Shown in pieces: positions 24,914 to 34,398 of a stretch of 64,000 nt of DNA. Every line of letters begins with the position of its first letter. Position 1 is the first letter of the stretch. The translations under genes and the position numbers were made by a program. Source of the DNA: Bradyrhizobium huanghuaihaiense (GTDB taxonomy: Bacteria > Pseudomonadota > Alphaproteobacteria > Rhizobiales > Xanthobacteraceae); contig NZ_VLLA01000002.1 in the NCBI RefSeq assembly GCF_007830635.1, positions 248,001-312,000 on the forward strand, given 5' to 3'. The notes under the pieces were generated by a model. That model was not told the origin of the DNA and searched no databases. It saw only the letters and a program-made list of their open reading frames with translations.

Positions 24914-25897
24914 TCAATCCGCCACCAGCACGTCGGCGACAAACTTCGGCTCGCGCACGGCTTGCCCGCTGAACGGCGAACCCTGCTCGAACCACGAGCG
25001 CGGCGCCGGCGCGCCCCACAGCGTCTGGCGGCGCGGATCGCGGAGCGACCAGCGCAGCGGCTCGTGGTCGTGATCGCCCGTAAAATAGTCGCTGGTGTAG
25101 AGCTCCAGCCGATGCCCGTCAGGGTCGCGGACATAGAGGAAGAACGCATTCGAGATGCCGTGGCGTCCCGGCCCGCGCTCGATGTTCTTGACGAAGCCCT
25201 GCGAGGCCATGACGTCGCAAAGATGGATGATGTTCATCGCCGTCGGCGTCCAGTAGGCGAAATGGTGCAGCCGCGGGCCCTTGCCGTTGGTGATCGCGAA
25301 ATCGTGGACGTTGCCCTTGCGATGCATCCAGGCCGCGGCGATGCGGCCGTTCGGCCCGTCCTCCTCGGCATATTCGGTAAGGCGGAAGCCGAGCCGTGCG
25401 TAGAAATCGACGGTGTCCTGCACCTCGGCGGCGAAGACGTTGAAATGGTCGAGCCGCTGCGGATGGCAGCCCCGGTAGAGGTCGTAGCGGCGGAGCAGAT
25501 GCGGCCGCCGGTCCATCGACGCATAGAGCTCGATCTGGAAGCCGAAGGGATCGGTGAACTGAAGTGTGCGGGCCTGGAAGGCCTGGTCGACGAAGGCATA
25601 AGCGAGGCCGTTCTCGGAGAGGAACGTGGCGGCCTTGTCGAGATCTTTGTCATTGCCGACCTTGAAGCCGAGCCGGGCGCAGGCGGGCACTGCGGCTTTC
25701 CGCAGCACCAGCGAGTGATGCTGGTGCTCCTCCGCCGCGCGCAGGTACACGACCTTGTCGTCGGCATCCTCGACATGCATGCCGACGGTGGTCTCGTAGA
25801 ACTCGCGGCTCAGCTTCAGATCGGTGACGTCGAGCACGACGTGGCTGGAACGGATGATGTTGAACGGCGGCTCGAAGACGTGTTGCGGTACGGGCAT
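24914..25897 (-). CDS. hpaD: Homoprotocatechuate (3,4-dihydroxyphenylacetate) 2,3-dioxygenase, VOC type
   Basis: This 327-residue two-module vicinal-oxygen-chelate protein cleaves the catechol ring next to its hydroxyls, using Fe(II) or Mn(II). The expected 2-His-1-carboxylate ligands are visible: H151 in LDHFNVFA, H212 in RLHHFAYW and E265 in HRLELYTS. These match H155, H214 and E267 of the Brevibacterium fuscum enzyme. The C-terminal tail after residue 285 (GAPAPRSWF) corresponds to the lid segment of that enzyme. It belongs to the type I extradiol family, unrelated to the E. coli LigB-type HpaD. It sits between hpaE and the FAH gene. Confidence 0.85.
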   Translation of the reverse strand: MPVPQHVFEPPFNIIRSSHVVLDVTDLKLSREFYETTVGMHVEDADDKVVYLRAAEEHQHHSLVLRKAAVPACARLGFKVGNDKDLDKAATFLSENGLAYAFVDQAFQARTLQFTDPFGFQIELYASMDRRPHLLRRYDLYRGCHPQRLDHFNVFAAEVQDTVDFYARLGFRLTEYAEEDGPNGRIAAAWMHRKGNVHDFAITNGKGPRLHHFAYWTPTAMNIIHLCDVMASQGFVKNIERGPGRHGISNAFFLYVRDPDGHRLELYTSDYFTGDHDHEPLRWSLRDPRRQTLWGAPAPRSWFEQGSPFSGQAVREPKFVADVLVAD

Positions 25898-25915
25898 TGG
25901 CGTTTCCCCTCTGGC

Positions 25916-26014
25916 TCGTCATCCCGGGGTGGCCCGAAGGGCCAGGCCCGGGATCCATAACCCCGGCTGGTGGATATGGATTCCGGGCTCGCGCTCCGCG
26001 CGCCCCGGAATGAC
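25916..26014. repeat. Palindromic intergenic repeat inside the hpa operon (CGTCATTCCGGGGCG family)
   Basis: Arms CGTCATCCCGGGGTGGCCC and GCGCGCCCCGGAATGACA, inner GGCCCGGGATCCATA and TATGGATTCCGGGC. It lies between hpaE and hpaD; its right arm stops 2 bases from the hpaE stop. Confidence 0.8.
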
Positions 26015-26016
26015 AA

Positions 26017-27547
<1,531 letters not shown>

Positions 27548-27555
<8 letters not shown>

Positions 27556-27946
27556 GGGCGGCTTCCACTTTCAGGGCGTCGTGGATGTTGTTGCGCTTCC
27601 AGCTGGTATCCTTGTCGTTGATCTGCATGTCGAACGACAACGCGAACTTGCTGACGGCGAAGACGGGATCGAGATGTTTTGAGAGTGCCTGGAAGACGTG
27701 CTCGCCGGCTTTCTGGCGGGTGGGAAGGTCGCGGCCCTCGCCGATGCGCAGCACCATGTCGAGAAAGCCGTAATCCTGCCGCGCGTCCGCGATCGCATAA
27801 TGCTCGCACCTGACAGCGCGGACACGGATGCCGCCGAGCGGGAAGATGCCGGTCTCCACCGCCGCCTTGCGCACGACCTCGCACACAGTGTCGATGTCGA
27901 GACGGCCATCGAGATTGGCCGAATATTCGATCGTGAAATGCGGCAT
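27548..27946 (-). CDS. hpaF: 5-carboxymethyl-2-hydroxymuconate isomerase
   Basis: This 132-residue member of the tautomerase superfamily (CHMI type) starts MPHFTIEYSANL. After methionine removal the N-terminal proline is the catalytic base. GIRVRAVRCEHYAIAD, LRIGEGRDLPTRQKAGEHVF and ALSFDMQINDKDTSWKRNNIHD are typical CHMI segments. It isomerises the HpaE product before decarboxylation. Length matches the family (about 126). It is 31 bases downstream of hpaH and overlaps hpaE. Confidence 0.88.
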
Positions 27947-27977
27947 CGCGGTTTCACTCCCTGTCTTCTTTGTTCGT

Positions 27978-28784
27978 CTAAGCGAAGTGGCAGCTCACCG
28001 AGCCGTAGGCGCCATAGTCGGCCTGGATTGTGTCGCCCTTGCGGGTCTCGATCGGACGGATGAAGGAGCCGGCAAGCACGACCTGACCGGGCTCCAGCGC
28101 GAGGCCAAGCGGCGCGATCTTGTTCGCAAGCCAGGCCACAGCGGTTGCAGGATGATTGAGCACGCCGGCGGCAAGGCCGGTCTCCTCGAGCTGGCCGTTC
28201 TTGAAACAGAGCGCACCGATCCAGCGCAGGTCGGCATCGAGCGGACGGATCGGCCGCCCCCCGAGCACGATGCCGGCATTCGCCGCGTTGTCGGCGATGG
28301 TGTCGAAAATCTTTCGCGTCGCTTTCGTCCTGGAATCGACGCGTTCGATCCGCGTATCCAAGATCTCCAGCGCCGGCACCACGAAGTCGGTGGCATTGAG
28401 CACGTCGAACAACGTGCAGTCGGGGCCGGCGAGCCGCTTGCTCATGACGAAGGCGAGCTCGGCCTCGACGCGCGTCGCGATGAAGCGCTCGGTTGGAACG
28501 AGGCCACCATCGGCGAAGAACATGTCGTCGAGCAGCACGCCGGAATCCGGCTCGTCGATATTGAGCGCGCTCTGCATCGCCTTGGAGGTCAGGCCGATCT
28601 TGTGGCCCTTGACGATGCGCCCCTCCGCGATCTTGACGTCGACCCAGGCCTTCTGAATCGCGTAGGCATCGGCGATGGTGATCTTGGGGAAATCCTGCGA
28701 GAGCTGGCGGATCTGCGTGCGGGTCTTCTCCGCCTGGTGCAGACGCCTCGCGCAGGCCTGGATATCGTCGTTGGAAAGCGCCAT
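27978..28784 (-). CDS. hpaH: 2-oxo-hept-4-ene-1,7-dioate hydratase
   Basis: This 268-residue FAH-superfamily hydratase of the HpaH/MhpD kind has ITIADAYAIQKAWVDVKIAEG, KIGLTSKAMQ, PDSGVLLDDMF, EAELAFVMSKRL and VVLAGSFIRPIETRKGDTIQADYGAYGSV. It adds water to the 2-oxo-enoate to give 4-hydroxy-2-oxoheptanedioate, the aldolase substrate. It is the first gene of the minus operon; its start (ATG 28784) lies 32 bases downstream of a perfect palindromic operator. The family match is strong. Confidence 0.88.
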   Translation of the reverse strand: MALSNDDIQACARRLHQAEKTRTQIRQLSQDFPKITIADAYAIQKAWVDVKIAEGRIVKGHKIGLTSKAMQSALNIDEPDSGVLLDDMFFADGGLVPTERFIATRVEAELAFVMSKRLAGPDCTLFDVLNATDFVVPALEILDTRIERVDSRTKATRKIFDTIADNAANAGIVLGGRPIRPLDADLRWIGALCFKNGQLEETGLAAGVLNHPATAVAWLANKIAPLGLALEPGQVVLAGSFIRPIETRKGDTIQADYGAYGSVSCHFA

Positions 28785-28816
28785 TCGTGTTCTTACAAAT
28801 CGTGGTGCCGGGAGAT

Positions 28817-28832
28817 ACTTAACATGTTAAGT
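28817..28832. promoter_or_regulatory. Probable HpaR operator, perfect 16-bp palindrome
   Basis: ACTTAACATGTTAAGT is a perfect palindrome in an AT-rich island of the divergent hpaH/hpaR region, the usual form of a MarR-family site. It is 32 bases upstream of hpaH and 63 bases upstream of hpaR, so one dimer could repress both promoters. A weaker inverted repeat, GTTTGC-N6-GCAAAC, is at 28855-28872. Confidence 0.7.
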
Positions 28833-28895
28833 GAATGCGTCAAACAGAATCTGGGTTTGCTGCACTGCAAACGTTTTGCGGTCTGAAAGGGCGTC

Positions 28896-29414
28896 ATGAC
28901 CAAGAGACCGGCCGATCCCACGAATGGAAGCGCGCCAGCCGCGCGGCAAGTGCCGATGCGCGACTTCTCGCGCTCGCTGCCGATGTCGCTGCTCAGGGCG
29001 CGCGAGGCCGTGATGCGGCAGTTCCGTCCCTCGCTGCGCGAGCACGGTCTCACCGAGCAGCAATGGCGCATCCTGCGCGCGCTGGCGTCCATCGAGGCCG
29101 CCGAGGTCACGGAACTCGCGCGCACCGCGTTCCTGCTCGGCCCGAGCCTGTCGCGCATCCTGCGCGATCTCGAGGCGCGCAACCTGATCGAGCGCAAGAC
29201 GGCGAAGGCGGACCAGCGCCGCAGCATGGTCTCGATCTCGAAGGAGGGCGTCAAGCTGATGGCCGCCGTGGCACCGACCTCGGAGGCGATCTACGCGGAG
29301 ATCACCAGCCGCTTCGGCGCCCGCAAGCTCGCCGAATTGCAGGAGATGCTGGGCGAGCTCGAACAGAGTCTCGCTGGCCTCGGCGCCGGCAACGAGGCAA
29401 GTGCCGAGGAGTGA
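28896..29414 (+). CDS. hpaR: MarR-family regulator of the homoprotocatechuate operon
   Basis: This 172-residue protein has a MarR winged helix: EQQWRILRALASIEAAEVTELARTAF (helix-turn-helix) and LERDLEARNLIERKTAKADQRRSM-like wing residues near 95-115. The N-terminal PMRDFSRSLPMSLLRAREAVMRQFRP is typical of the HpaR group, which represses hpa genes and is relieved by the aromatic substrate. It is divergent from hpaH with a palindromic operator between. Start: ATG 28896, with AAAGGG upstream. Confidence 0.85.
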   Translation: MTKRPADPTNGSAPAARQVPMRDFSRSLPMSLLRAREAVMRQFRPSLREHGLTEQQWRILRALASIEAAEVTELARTAFLLGPSLSRILRDLEARNLIERKTAKADQRRSMVSISKEGVKLMAAVAPTSEAIYAEITSRFGARKLAELQEMLGELEQSLAGLGAGNEASAEE

Positions 29415-29654
29415 CAGCAGATATGCGCTCCCGCGCGGCAACTGTCGTGGACATGGCCGCTTTTTTTCGCTCAAAGTGCCGCCCAAGCCGATCGCTCGAA
29501 AGTCGGCGCCGGGACGGATGAGGCCCCCTTGCCGGATGACATCTTGCGTCATCGCGAGCGTAGCGCGGCGATCGGGTTCGCGGTAATAACGGCGCCGCCT
29601 GTCGCGGCGCTCGTCATGGTGACGACGGTCCAAACAACAAAGAAGGAAGGCAAC

Positions 29655-30431
29655 GTGGCGAACAAAGTCAAAGAGATCTGGAAGTCGGGCAAGGCCGTGG
29701 TCAATGCGTGGCTGGCTATTCCCTCCGGCTTCTCGGCCGAGATGGTCGCGCAATGCGGCTTCGACAGCGTCACGGTCGACATGCAGCACGGCGTGCAGGA
29801 CTATCTCTCGATGGTGCAGTGTTTCCAGGCCATGGACAAGCACCCGGTGACCCCGATGGTCCGCGTGCCCTGGAACGAGCCCGGCATCATCGGCAAGGTG
29901 CTCGATGGCGGCGCCTATGGCGTGATCTGCCCGATGGTCAACACGCCGCAGGAAGCCCGGAACCTCGTCTCCTATGCGAAATATCCGCCGAAGGGCGTGC
30001 GCTCCAACGGCCCGATCCGCGCCGGCATGTACGGCACCGCCGGCTCCTACCAGAAGACGGCCAACGACGAGATCGTGCTGCTGCCGATGATGGAGACCCG
30101 GACCGCGGTCGAGAACATGGAAGCGATCCTCGACGTCGAAGGCATCGACGGCGTCTATATCGGGCCGTCCGATCTCGGCTTCTCCTACGGCCTCGAGCCC
30201 AAGCTCGACCGCAGTGAGCCCGAGATCCTTGCGATCTACGAGAAGATCATCAAGGAATGCGGCAAGCGCGGCCTCAATCCCGGCATCCATTGCAGCGGCG
30301 CGGAAGGCGCGGCACGCGCCATCAACATGGGCTTCAAGCTGGTGACGCTCTCGAACGAGGTCGGCCTGATGACGACCTATGCCAAGATGCAGGTCAACGC
30401 GACCCGCAAGGATTCGGCCGGCAAGGCCTAA
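29655..30431 (+). CDS. hpaI: HpcH/HpaI-family class II aldolase
   Basis: This 258-residue TIM-barrel aldolase has the catalytic histidine in DMQHGVQDY, the metal-binding E in METRTAVENME and D in GPSDLGFSYG, plus VPMVNTP-like and YPPKGVRS segments. HpaI cleaves 4-hydroxy-2-oxoheptanedioate to pyruvate and succinic semialdehyde, the last step of the hpa route. The motif DMQHG differs from the DGEHA of E. coli HpaI. The downstream UxaA/GarD-type dehydratase leaves a GarL-like sugar-acid aldolase possible. Start: GTG 29655 has GAAGGAAGG upstream; longer in-frame starts are less likely. Symbol given on operon context. Confidence 0.78.
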   Translation: MANKVKEIWKSGKAVVNAWLAIPSGFSAEMVAQCGFDSVTVDMQHGVQDYLSMVQCFQAMDKHPVTPMVRVPWNEPGIIGKVLDGGAYGVICPMVNTPQEARNLVSYAKYPPKGVRSNGPIRAGMYGTAGSYQKTANDEIVLLPMMETRTAVENMEAILDVEGIDGVYIGPSDLGFSYGLEPKLDRSEPEILAIYEKIIKECGKRGLNPGIHCSGAEGAARAINMGFKLVTLSNEVGLMTTYAKMQVNATRKDSAGKA

Positions 30432-30434
30432 GCT

Positions 30435-30566
30435 CTCGTGTCCCGGACGCGATGCGGTGCGTAGCACCGCTTCGCAGAGCCGGGACCCAGAAGCTTACGA
30501 AGACATGATAGATGGACCCCGGCTCAGCAGCGCACCGCTTCGCGCTGCGCAGCGTCCGGGGCACGA
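30435..30566. repeat. Palindromic intergenic repeat (CTCGTGTCCCGGACGCG family)
   Basis: Outer arms CTCGTGTCCCGGACGCG and GCGTCCGGGGCACGA; inner part with GGGACCCAGAAGC and GGACCCCGGCTCAGCAGCGC. It is near-identical in layout to 6105-6250 and lies between the aldolase and the dehydratase. Confidence 0.75.
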
Positions 30567-30590
30567 TAGTTTCGATACAGGAGACCTCCC

Positions 30591-32114
30591 ATGACCATCA
30601 GCCCCGTCATCCGCCTCCATCCCGATGATGGCGTGGTGATCGCGCGCGCGAGCCTTCCGCCGGGAACGGTGGTGGCCGACGGCGTGACCACGGTCGATCG
30701 CATTCCCTCCGGCCACAAGATCGCGATCAAGCCCATCGCCGTCGGTGAGCCGGTGATCCGCTACGGCCAGATCATCGGCTTTGCGACCATCCCGATCGCG
30801 CCGGGCCAGCACGTGCACGTGCAGAATTGCGGCATGGGCGACTTTGCCAAGGACTACGCCTATTGCGCCGACGTCAAGCCGACGCCGAACTTCGACCTGC
30901 CGGCGACCTTCGAAGGCATCCGCCGCCCGGACGGCCGCGTCGCCACGCGCAACTATATCGGCATCCTCACCTCGGTGAACTGCAGCGCGCATGTCGCAAG
31001 CCTCGTCGCCGACGTCTTCAAGAAGAATCCCTTCACCGGCGACAATCCGCTGGCCGACTTCCCCAACGTCGACGGCGTGGTCGCGCTGACCCACAAGACC
31101 GGCTGCGGCATGACGCAGAACGAGCCGCTGGCGCTGCTCCGCCGCACGCTCGGCGGCTATGCGCGGCACGTCAATTTCTCCCATGTCATCGTGCTCGGCC
31201 TCGGCTGCGAGGTGAACCAGATCGGCGGCCTGATGGAAGAGCAGAAGCTCGCGGGACGCCTGCGCGCGATGGACATCCAGGAGGTCGGCGGCACCCGCAA
31301 GACGGTCGAAGCGGGCATCGCCTTCGTGCGCGAGGCGCTCGCTGACGCCAACAAGGTCAAACGCGAGACGGTGCCGGCGAGCGAGCTCACCGTGGCGCTG
31401 CAATGTGGCGGCTCCGACGGCTATTCCGGCGTGTCGGCCAATCCGGCGCTGGGCGCCGCCAGCGATCTCGTGGTCCGCCACGGCGGCACCGTGATCCTGT
31501 CGGAAACGCCCGAGACCTACGGTGCCGAGCATCTTCTCACGCGCCGCGCCGTCAGCCGCGAGGTCGGCGAGAAGCTGGTCGACCTCATGCGCTGGTGGGA
31601 CGAGTACACGACGCGCGAAGGCGCCGAGATGAACGCCAATCCGAGCCCCGGCAACAAGGCCGGCGGCCTCACCACCATCCTTGAAAAGTCGCTCGGCGCG
31701 ATGGCGAAGGCCGGCACCACCAACCTCGTCGAGGTGCTGCGCTACGCCGAGCCGGTGACCAAGCGGGGCTTCGTGTTCATGGACACGCCGGGCTACGACC
31801 CCGTCGCAGCGACAGGGCAGGTCGCCGGCGGTGCCAACCTCGTCTGCTTCACCACGGGGCGCGGCAGCGTGTTCGGCTGCAAGCCGGCGCCCTCGATCAA
31901 GCTCGCCACCAACACGCCGATGTACAAGCGTATGGAAGAGGACATGGACGTCAATTGCGGCACCATCCTCGAAGGCGAGGAGAGCGTCGAGCAGTGCGGC
32001 AAGCGCATCTTCGACCTCATCCTCAAGACGGCGTCCGGCCAGCCGACCAAGAGCGAGAGCTTCGATTTCGGCGGCGCCGAGTTCGCGCCCTGGGTGCTGG
32101 GCGCGACGATGTAA
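30591..32114 (+). CDS. UxaA/GarD-family dehydratase (altronate/galactarate dehydratase-like)
   Basis: This 507-residue protein has the two-part architecture of the family. An N-terminal SAF domain (about residues 1-95, IAIKPIAVGEPVIRYG, HVHVQNCGMGDF) is followed by the main dehydratase domain with ATRNYIGI, THKTGCGM, LGLGCEVNQI, ALQCGGSDGYSGVSANPALG and PSPGNKAGGLTT. The conserved cysteines likely hold iron. Family members remove water from hexarates such as D-altronate or D-galactarate. It starts after GGAGACCTCCC downstream of the aldolase. The pair could form a sugar-acid route rather than part of hpa; the substrate is not determined. Confidence 0.85.
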   Translation: MTISPVIRLHPDDGVVIARASLPPGTVVADGVTTVDRIPSGHKIAIKPIAVGEPVIRYGQIIGFATIPIAPGQHVHVQNCGMGDFAKDYAYCADVKPTPNFDLPATFEGIRRPDGRVATRNYIGILTSVNCSAHVASLVADVFKKNPFTGDNPLADFPNVDGVVALTHKTGCGMTQNEPLALLRRTLGGYARHVNFSHVIVLGLGCEVNQIGGLMEEQKLAGRLRAMDIQEVGGTRKTVEAGIAFVREALADANKVKRETVPASELTVALQCGGSDGYSGVSANPALGAASDLVVRHGGTVILSETPETYGAEHLLTRRAVSREVGEKLVDLMRWWDEYTTREGAEMNANPSPGNKAGGLTTILEKSLGAMAKAGTTNLVEVLRYAEPVTKRGFVFMDTPGYDPVAATGQVAGGANLVCFTTGRGSVFGCKPAPSIKLATNTPMYKRMEEDMDVNCGTILEGEESVEQCGKRIFDLILKTASGQPTKSESFDFGGAEFAPWVLGATM

Positions 32115-32144
32115 CGGTGCCGATGCACCTCGATGCAGGACGCC

Positions 32145-32172
32145 GACACCTACGTAGTCATACGTAGGTGTC
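32145..32172 (+). terminator. Perfect 12-bp stem hairpin after the dehydratase gene
   Basis: GACACCTACGTA at 32145-32156 and TACGTAGGTGTC at 32161-32172 pair perfectly around a 4-base loop (GTCA). It lies 30 bases after the stop codon. There is no T-run, so it may act with the next hairpin or be a regulatory palindrome. Confidence 0.55.
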
Positions 32173-32175
32173 ATA

Positions 32176-32199
32176 TGACCGCGGGAGTCCCCGCGGTCA
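32176..32199 (+). terminator. Second GC-rich hairpin in tandem
   Basis: TGACCGCGGG at 32176-32185 and CCCGCGGTCA at 32190-32199 form a perfect 10-bp stem with a 4-base loop, only 3 bases after the first hairpin. The two together look like a tandem terminator insulating the chemotaxis genes. Confidence 0.55.
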
Positions 32200-32284
32200 C
32201 TCGGGATTAACATTTCGCACCGTAATCGTGAGGCGATGCGGGCTACCCTTCGAGGGCGCTGCCCTTCGACAGGATTCGTCAACG

Positions 32285-32806
32285 ATGACGCGTGCGATAC
32301 GGCCGACTGGCGTGGAAAATCTCCTCGGTGAGGAGGAGCTGATCGTGTCCAAGACCGATCTCAAGGGCCGCATCACCTACGCCAACGACGTCTTCATCCG
32401 CATGGCGAAATACTCTTACGCCGAGCTGATGGGCGCGCCCCACAGCCTGATCCGCCATCCCGACATGCCGCGCGCCGTGTTCAAGCTGCTCTGGGATACG
32501 CTGCAGTCCAGGCAGGAGATATTCGCCTACGTCGTCAATCTGGCGAAGGACGGCAGCCATTACTGGGTGTTCGCCCACGTCACGCCGACCTTCGACGAAC
32601 GCGGCAACATCGTCGGCTATCACTCCAACCGTCGCAAGCCCGATCCGGCGCAGATCGAGCGGATCAAGCCGATCTACAAGACGCTGTGCGCGGAAGAAGC
32701 GCGGCACGCCAATGCCAGGGACGGCATGCATGCGAGCTTCGAGGCGATGGTCGGACTGCTCAAGCAACAGGGTGTCGGTTACGATGAATTTGTGCTCTCT
32801 CTCTAA
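32285..32806 (+). CDS. Aer-like PAS sensor protein
   Basis: This 173-residue soluble PAS-domain protein has [42 protein letters not shown] and [13 protein letters not shown], which are the hallmarks of Aer-type, FAD-binding redox/aerotaxis PAS domains. The C-terminal helix region extends to residue 173. Its end overlaps the following MCP gene by 23 bases. In E. coli Aer the PAS and signalling parts are one chain; here they are two genes. Start: ATG 32285; upstream sequence holds the tandem hairpins. Confidence 0.85.
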   Translation: MTRAIRPTGVENLLGEEELIVSKTDLKGRITYANDVFIRMAKYSYAELMGAPHSLIRHPDMPRAVFKLLWDTLQSRQEIFAYVVNLAKDGSHYWVFAHVTPTFDERGNIVGYHSNRRKPDPAQIERIKPIYKTLCAEEARHANARDGMHASFEAMVGLLKQQGVGYDEFVLSL

Positions 32807-34088
32807 GGCGCAGGGAGCGACCGCGCTCGCGTGTGGTCTTGCCGTCGTTGCATTCGGACTCTCGCTTCTCGGTGTGATCGGCATTGCCGGTGCTGCTTTG
32901 CTTGGTACGACGGTGGTGCTGCTCGGCTACGCCGTCTGGTGCCAGCATCGCACGGCGGTGGCCGTCGATGAGGTCGCCGATGTCTGCCGCAAGGCGGCGC
33001 ATGGCGATCTCGAGGCGCGCATCCTCAGTGAGCGGCAGGCCGGGCGGATCGGCTCGATCCAGAAGTCGGTCAACGACATGCTCGACATCACCGATGCCTT
33101 CCAGCGCGAAGCTTCGGCATCGATGGAGTATGCCAGCCGCGGCAAGTATTTCCGCAAGATCCTGGCGCGCGGGCTGCCCGGCTCGTTCCGCCGTTCGGCC
33201 GTCGTCATCAATTCCGGCACCGACAGCCTCGGCCGCCGTGTCGTCGAGATCGCCGATCTCGCAAAACAGTTCGGCACGCATCTCGACGGCGTCGCCGGCA
33301 CGCTGATGGGCGCAGCGACCGATCTCGAATCCGACGCCCACCAGATGGCAGCGGCAGCCGACAAGACCAGCCGGCAGACCTCCGGCGTGCTCAGCGCCTC
33401 CGACCAGGCCTCGCGTAACGTCGCCACCGTCGCCAGCGCGGCGGAGCAGCTCGCATCGTCGATCGCCGAGATCGGCCGCCAGGTGACCGGCTCGACCGCG
33501 AGCACGGGGCGGGCGGTGAACGAAGCCAATCGCGCCGGCAGCGAGATCCGCGCGCTCGCGGACGCGGCGATGCGGATCGGCGACGTCGTCAAGCTGATCA
33601 GCGAGATCGCCTCGCAGACCAATCTCCTCGCGCTCAACGCCACCATCGAGGCGGCGCGGGCAGGCGAGGCCGGTCGCGGCTTTGCGGTGGTGGCCTCCGA
33701 GGTCAAGAGCCTCGCCAACCAGACCGCGAAGGCGACTGAGGAGATCAGCGCCAAGGTCGGCGAGATGCAGCAATCGACCACCAATTCGGTCGCGGCCGTC
33801 GAGGCCATCGCGCAGACCATCGCCGAGATCAACGGCATCACCGCCTCGATCGCGACCTCGATCGAGCAGCAGGGCTTTGCCACCCGCGAGATCGCCCGCA
33901 ACGTCCAGGAAGCCTCGGCCGGCACCTCCCAGGTCTCCTCCAACGTCACAGGCATCAGCGATGCCGCCGCCGACACCGGCCGCGTCGCCAGCCGCGTCAA
34001 CAGCGCCTCCGAGCGCGTCCACGGCGAAGTCGAGACGCTGAGGCGCGAGGTCACGCAGTTCCTGCAGCGGCTGACCTCGGCGGCGTAG
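32784..34088 (+). CDS. Methyl-accepting chemotaxis protein, partner of the PAS gene
   Basis: This 434-residue protein has two adjacent hydrophobic segments near residues 10-50 ([31 protein letters not shown]), then a HAMP-like linker. The cytoplasmic signalling domain carries the conserved hairpin tip [33 protein letters not shown]. No periplasmic sensing domain is present, so input probably comes from the PAS protein encoded just upstream and overlapping by 23 bases. It should control CheA activity in response to redox or oxygen. Start: ATG 32784. Confidence 0.87.
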   Translation: MNLCSLSKAQGATALACGLAVVAFGLSLLGVIGIAGAALLGTTVVLLGYAVWCQHRTAVAVDEVADVCRKAAHGDLEARILSERQAGRIGSIQKSVNDMLDITDAFQREASASMEYASRGKYFRKILARGLPGSFRRSAVVINSGTDSLGRRVVEIADLAKQFGTHLDGVAGTLMGAATDLESDAHQMAAAADKTSRQTSGVLSASDQASRNVATVASAAEQLASSIAEIGRQVTGSTASTGRAVNEANRAGSEIRALADAAMRIGDVVKLISEIASQTNLLALNATIEAARAGEAGRGFAVVASEVKSLANQTAKATEEISAKVGEMQQSTTNSVAAVEAIAQTIAEINGITASIATSIEQQGFATREIARNVQEASAGTSQVSSNVTGISDAAADTGRVASRVNSASERVHGEVETLRREVTQFLQRLTSAA

Positions 34089-34104
34089 GGCTTTCTCACG
34101 AGTC

Positions 34105-34194
34105 GTAGGGTGGGCAAAGGCGCACTTGCGCCGTGCCCACGTCTTCGCATCAATTGGGCAAAGGCGTGGGCACGCTTCGCTTTGCCCACCCTAC
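34105..34194. repeat. Palindromic intergenic repeat (GTAGGGTGGGCAAAG family)
   Basis: The left arm GTAGGGTGGGCAAAGGCG and right arm CGCTTTGCCCACCCTAC flank a short loop. It follows the MCP stop by 16 bases. With the next repeat it occupies most of the 310-base gap before the transglutaminase gene. Confidence 0.8.
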
Positions 34195-34207
34195 GGATAC
34201 TGCCCGC

Positions 34208-34293
34208 GTAGCCCGGATGGAGCGTAGCGCAATCCGGGGCGGTCCATCCGCGGACGAAGGATCCCGGATTACGCTTCGCTCCATCCGGGCTAC
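34208..34293. repeat. Palindromic intergenic repeat (GTAGCCCGGATGGAGCG family)
   Basis: Arms GTAGCCCGGATGGAGCG and CGCTCCATCCGGGCTAC, with inner CGCAATCCGGG and CCCGGATTACG. It lies 14 bases after the previous repeat of another family. The rest of the gap to 34398 holds no recognisable site. Confidence 0.8.
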
Positions 34294-34398
34294 GGGACGA
34301 CTGCGGATACTTCCTAGGCACCCTCTGCCCGTTGTTAGTGCTTGATCGCATTGACGTCAGGTGTTCTGCTCAAAAAAGCTGCTGGAGCACCGCACACC

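Noticed and set aside
24914..25897. Glyoxalase or bleomycin-resistance protein
   Set aside because: All three extradiol dioxygenase iron ligands and the C-terminal lid are present, and the gene is inside an hpa operon.
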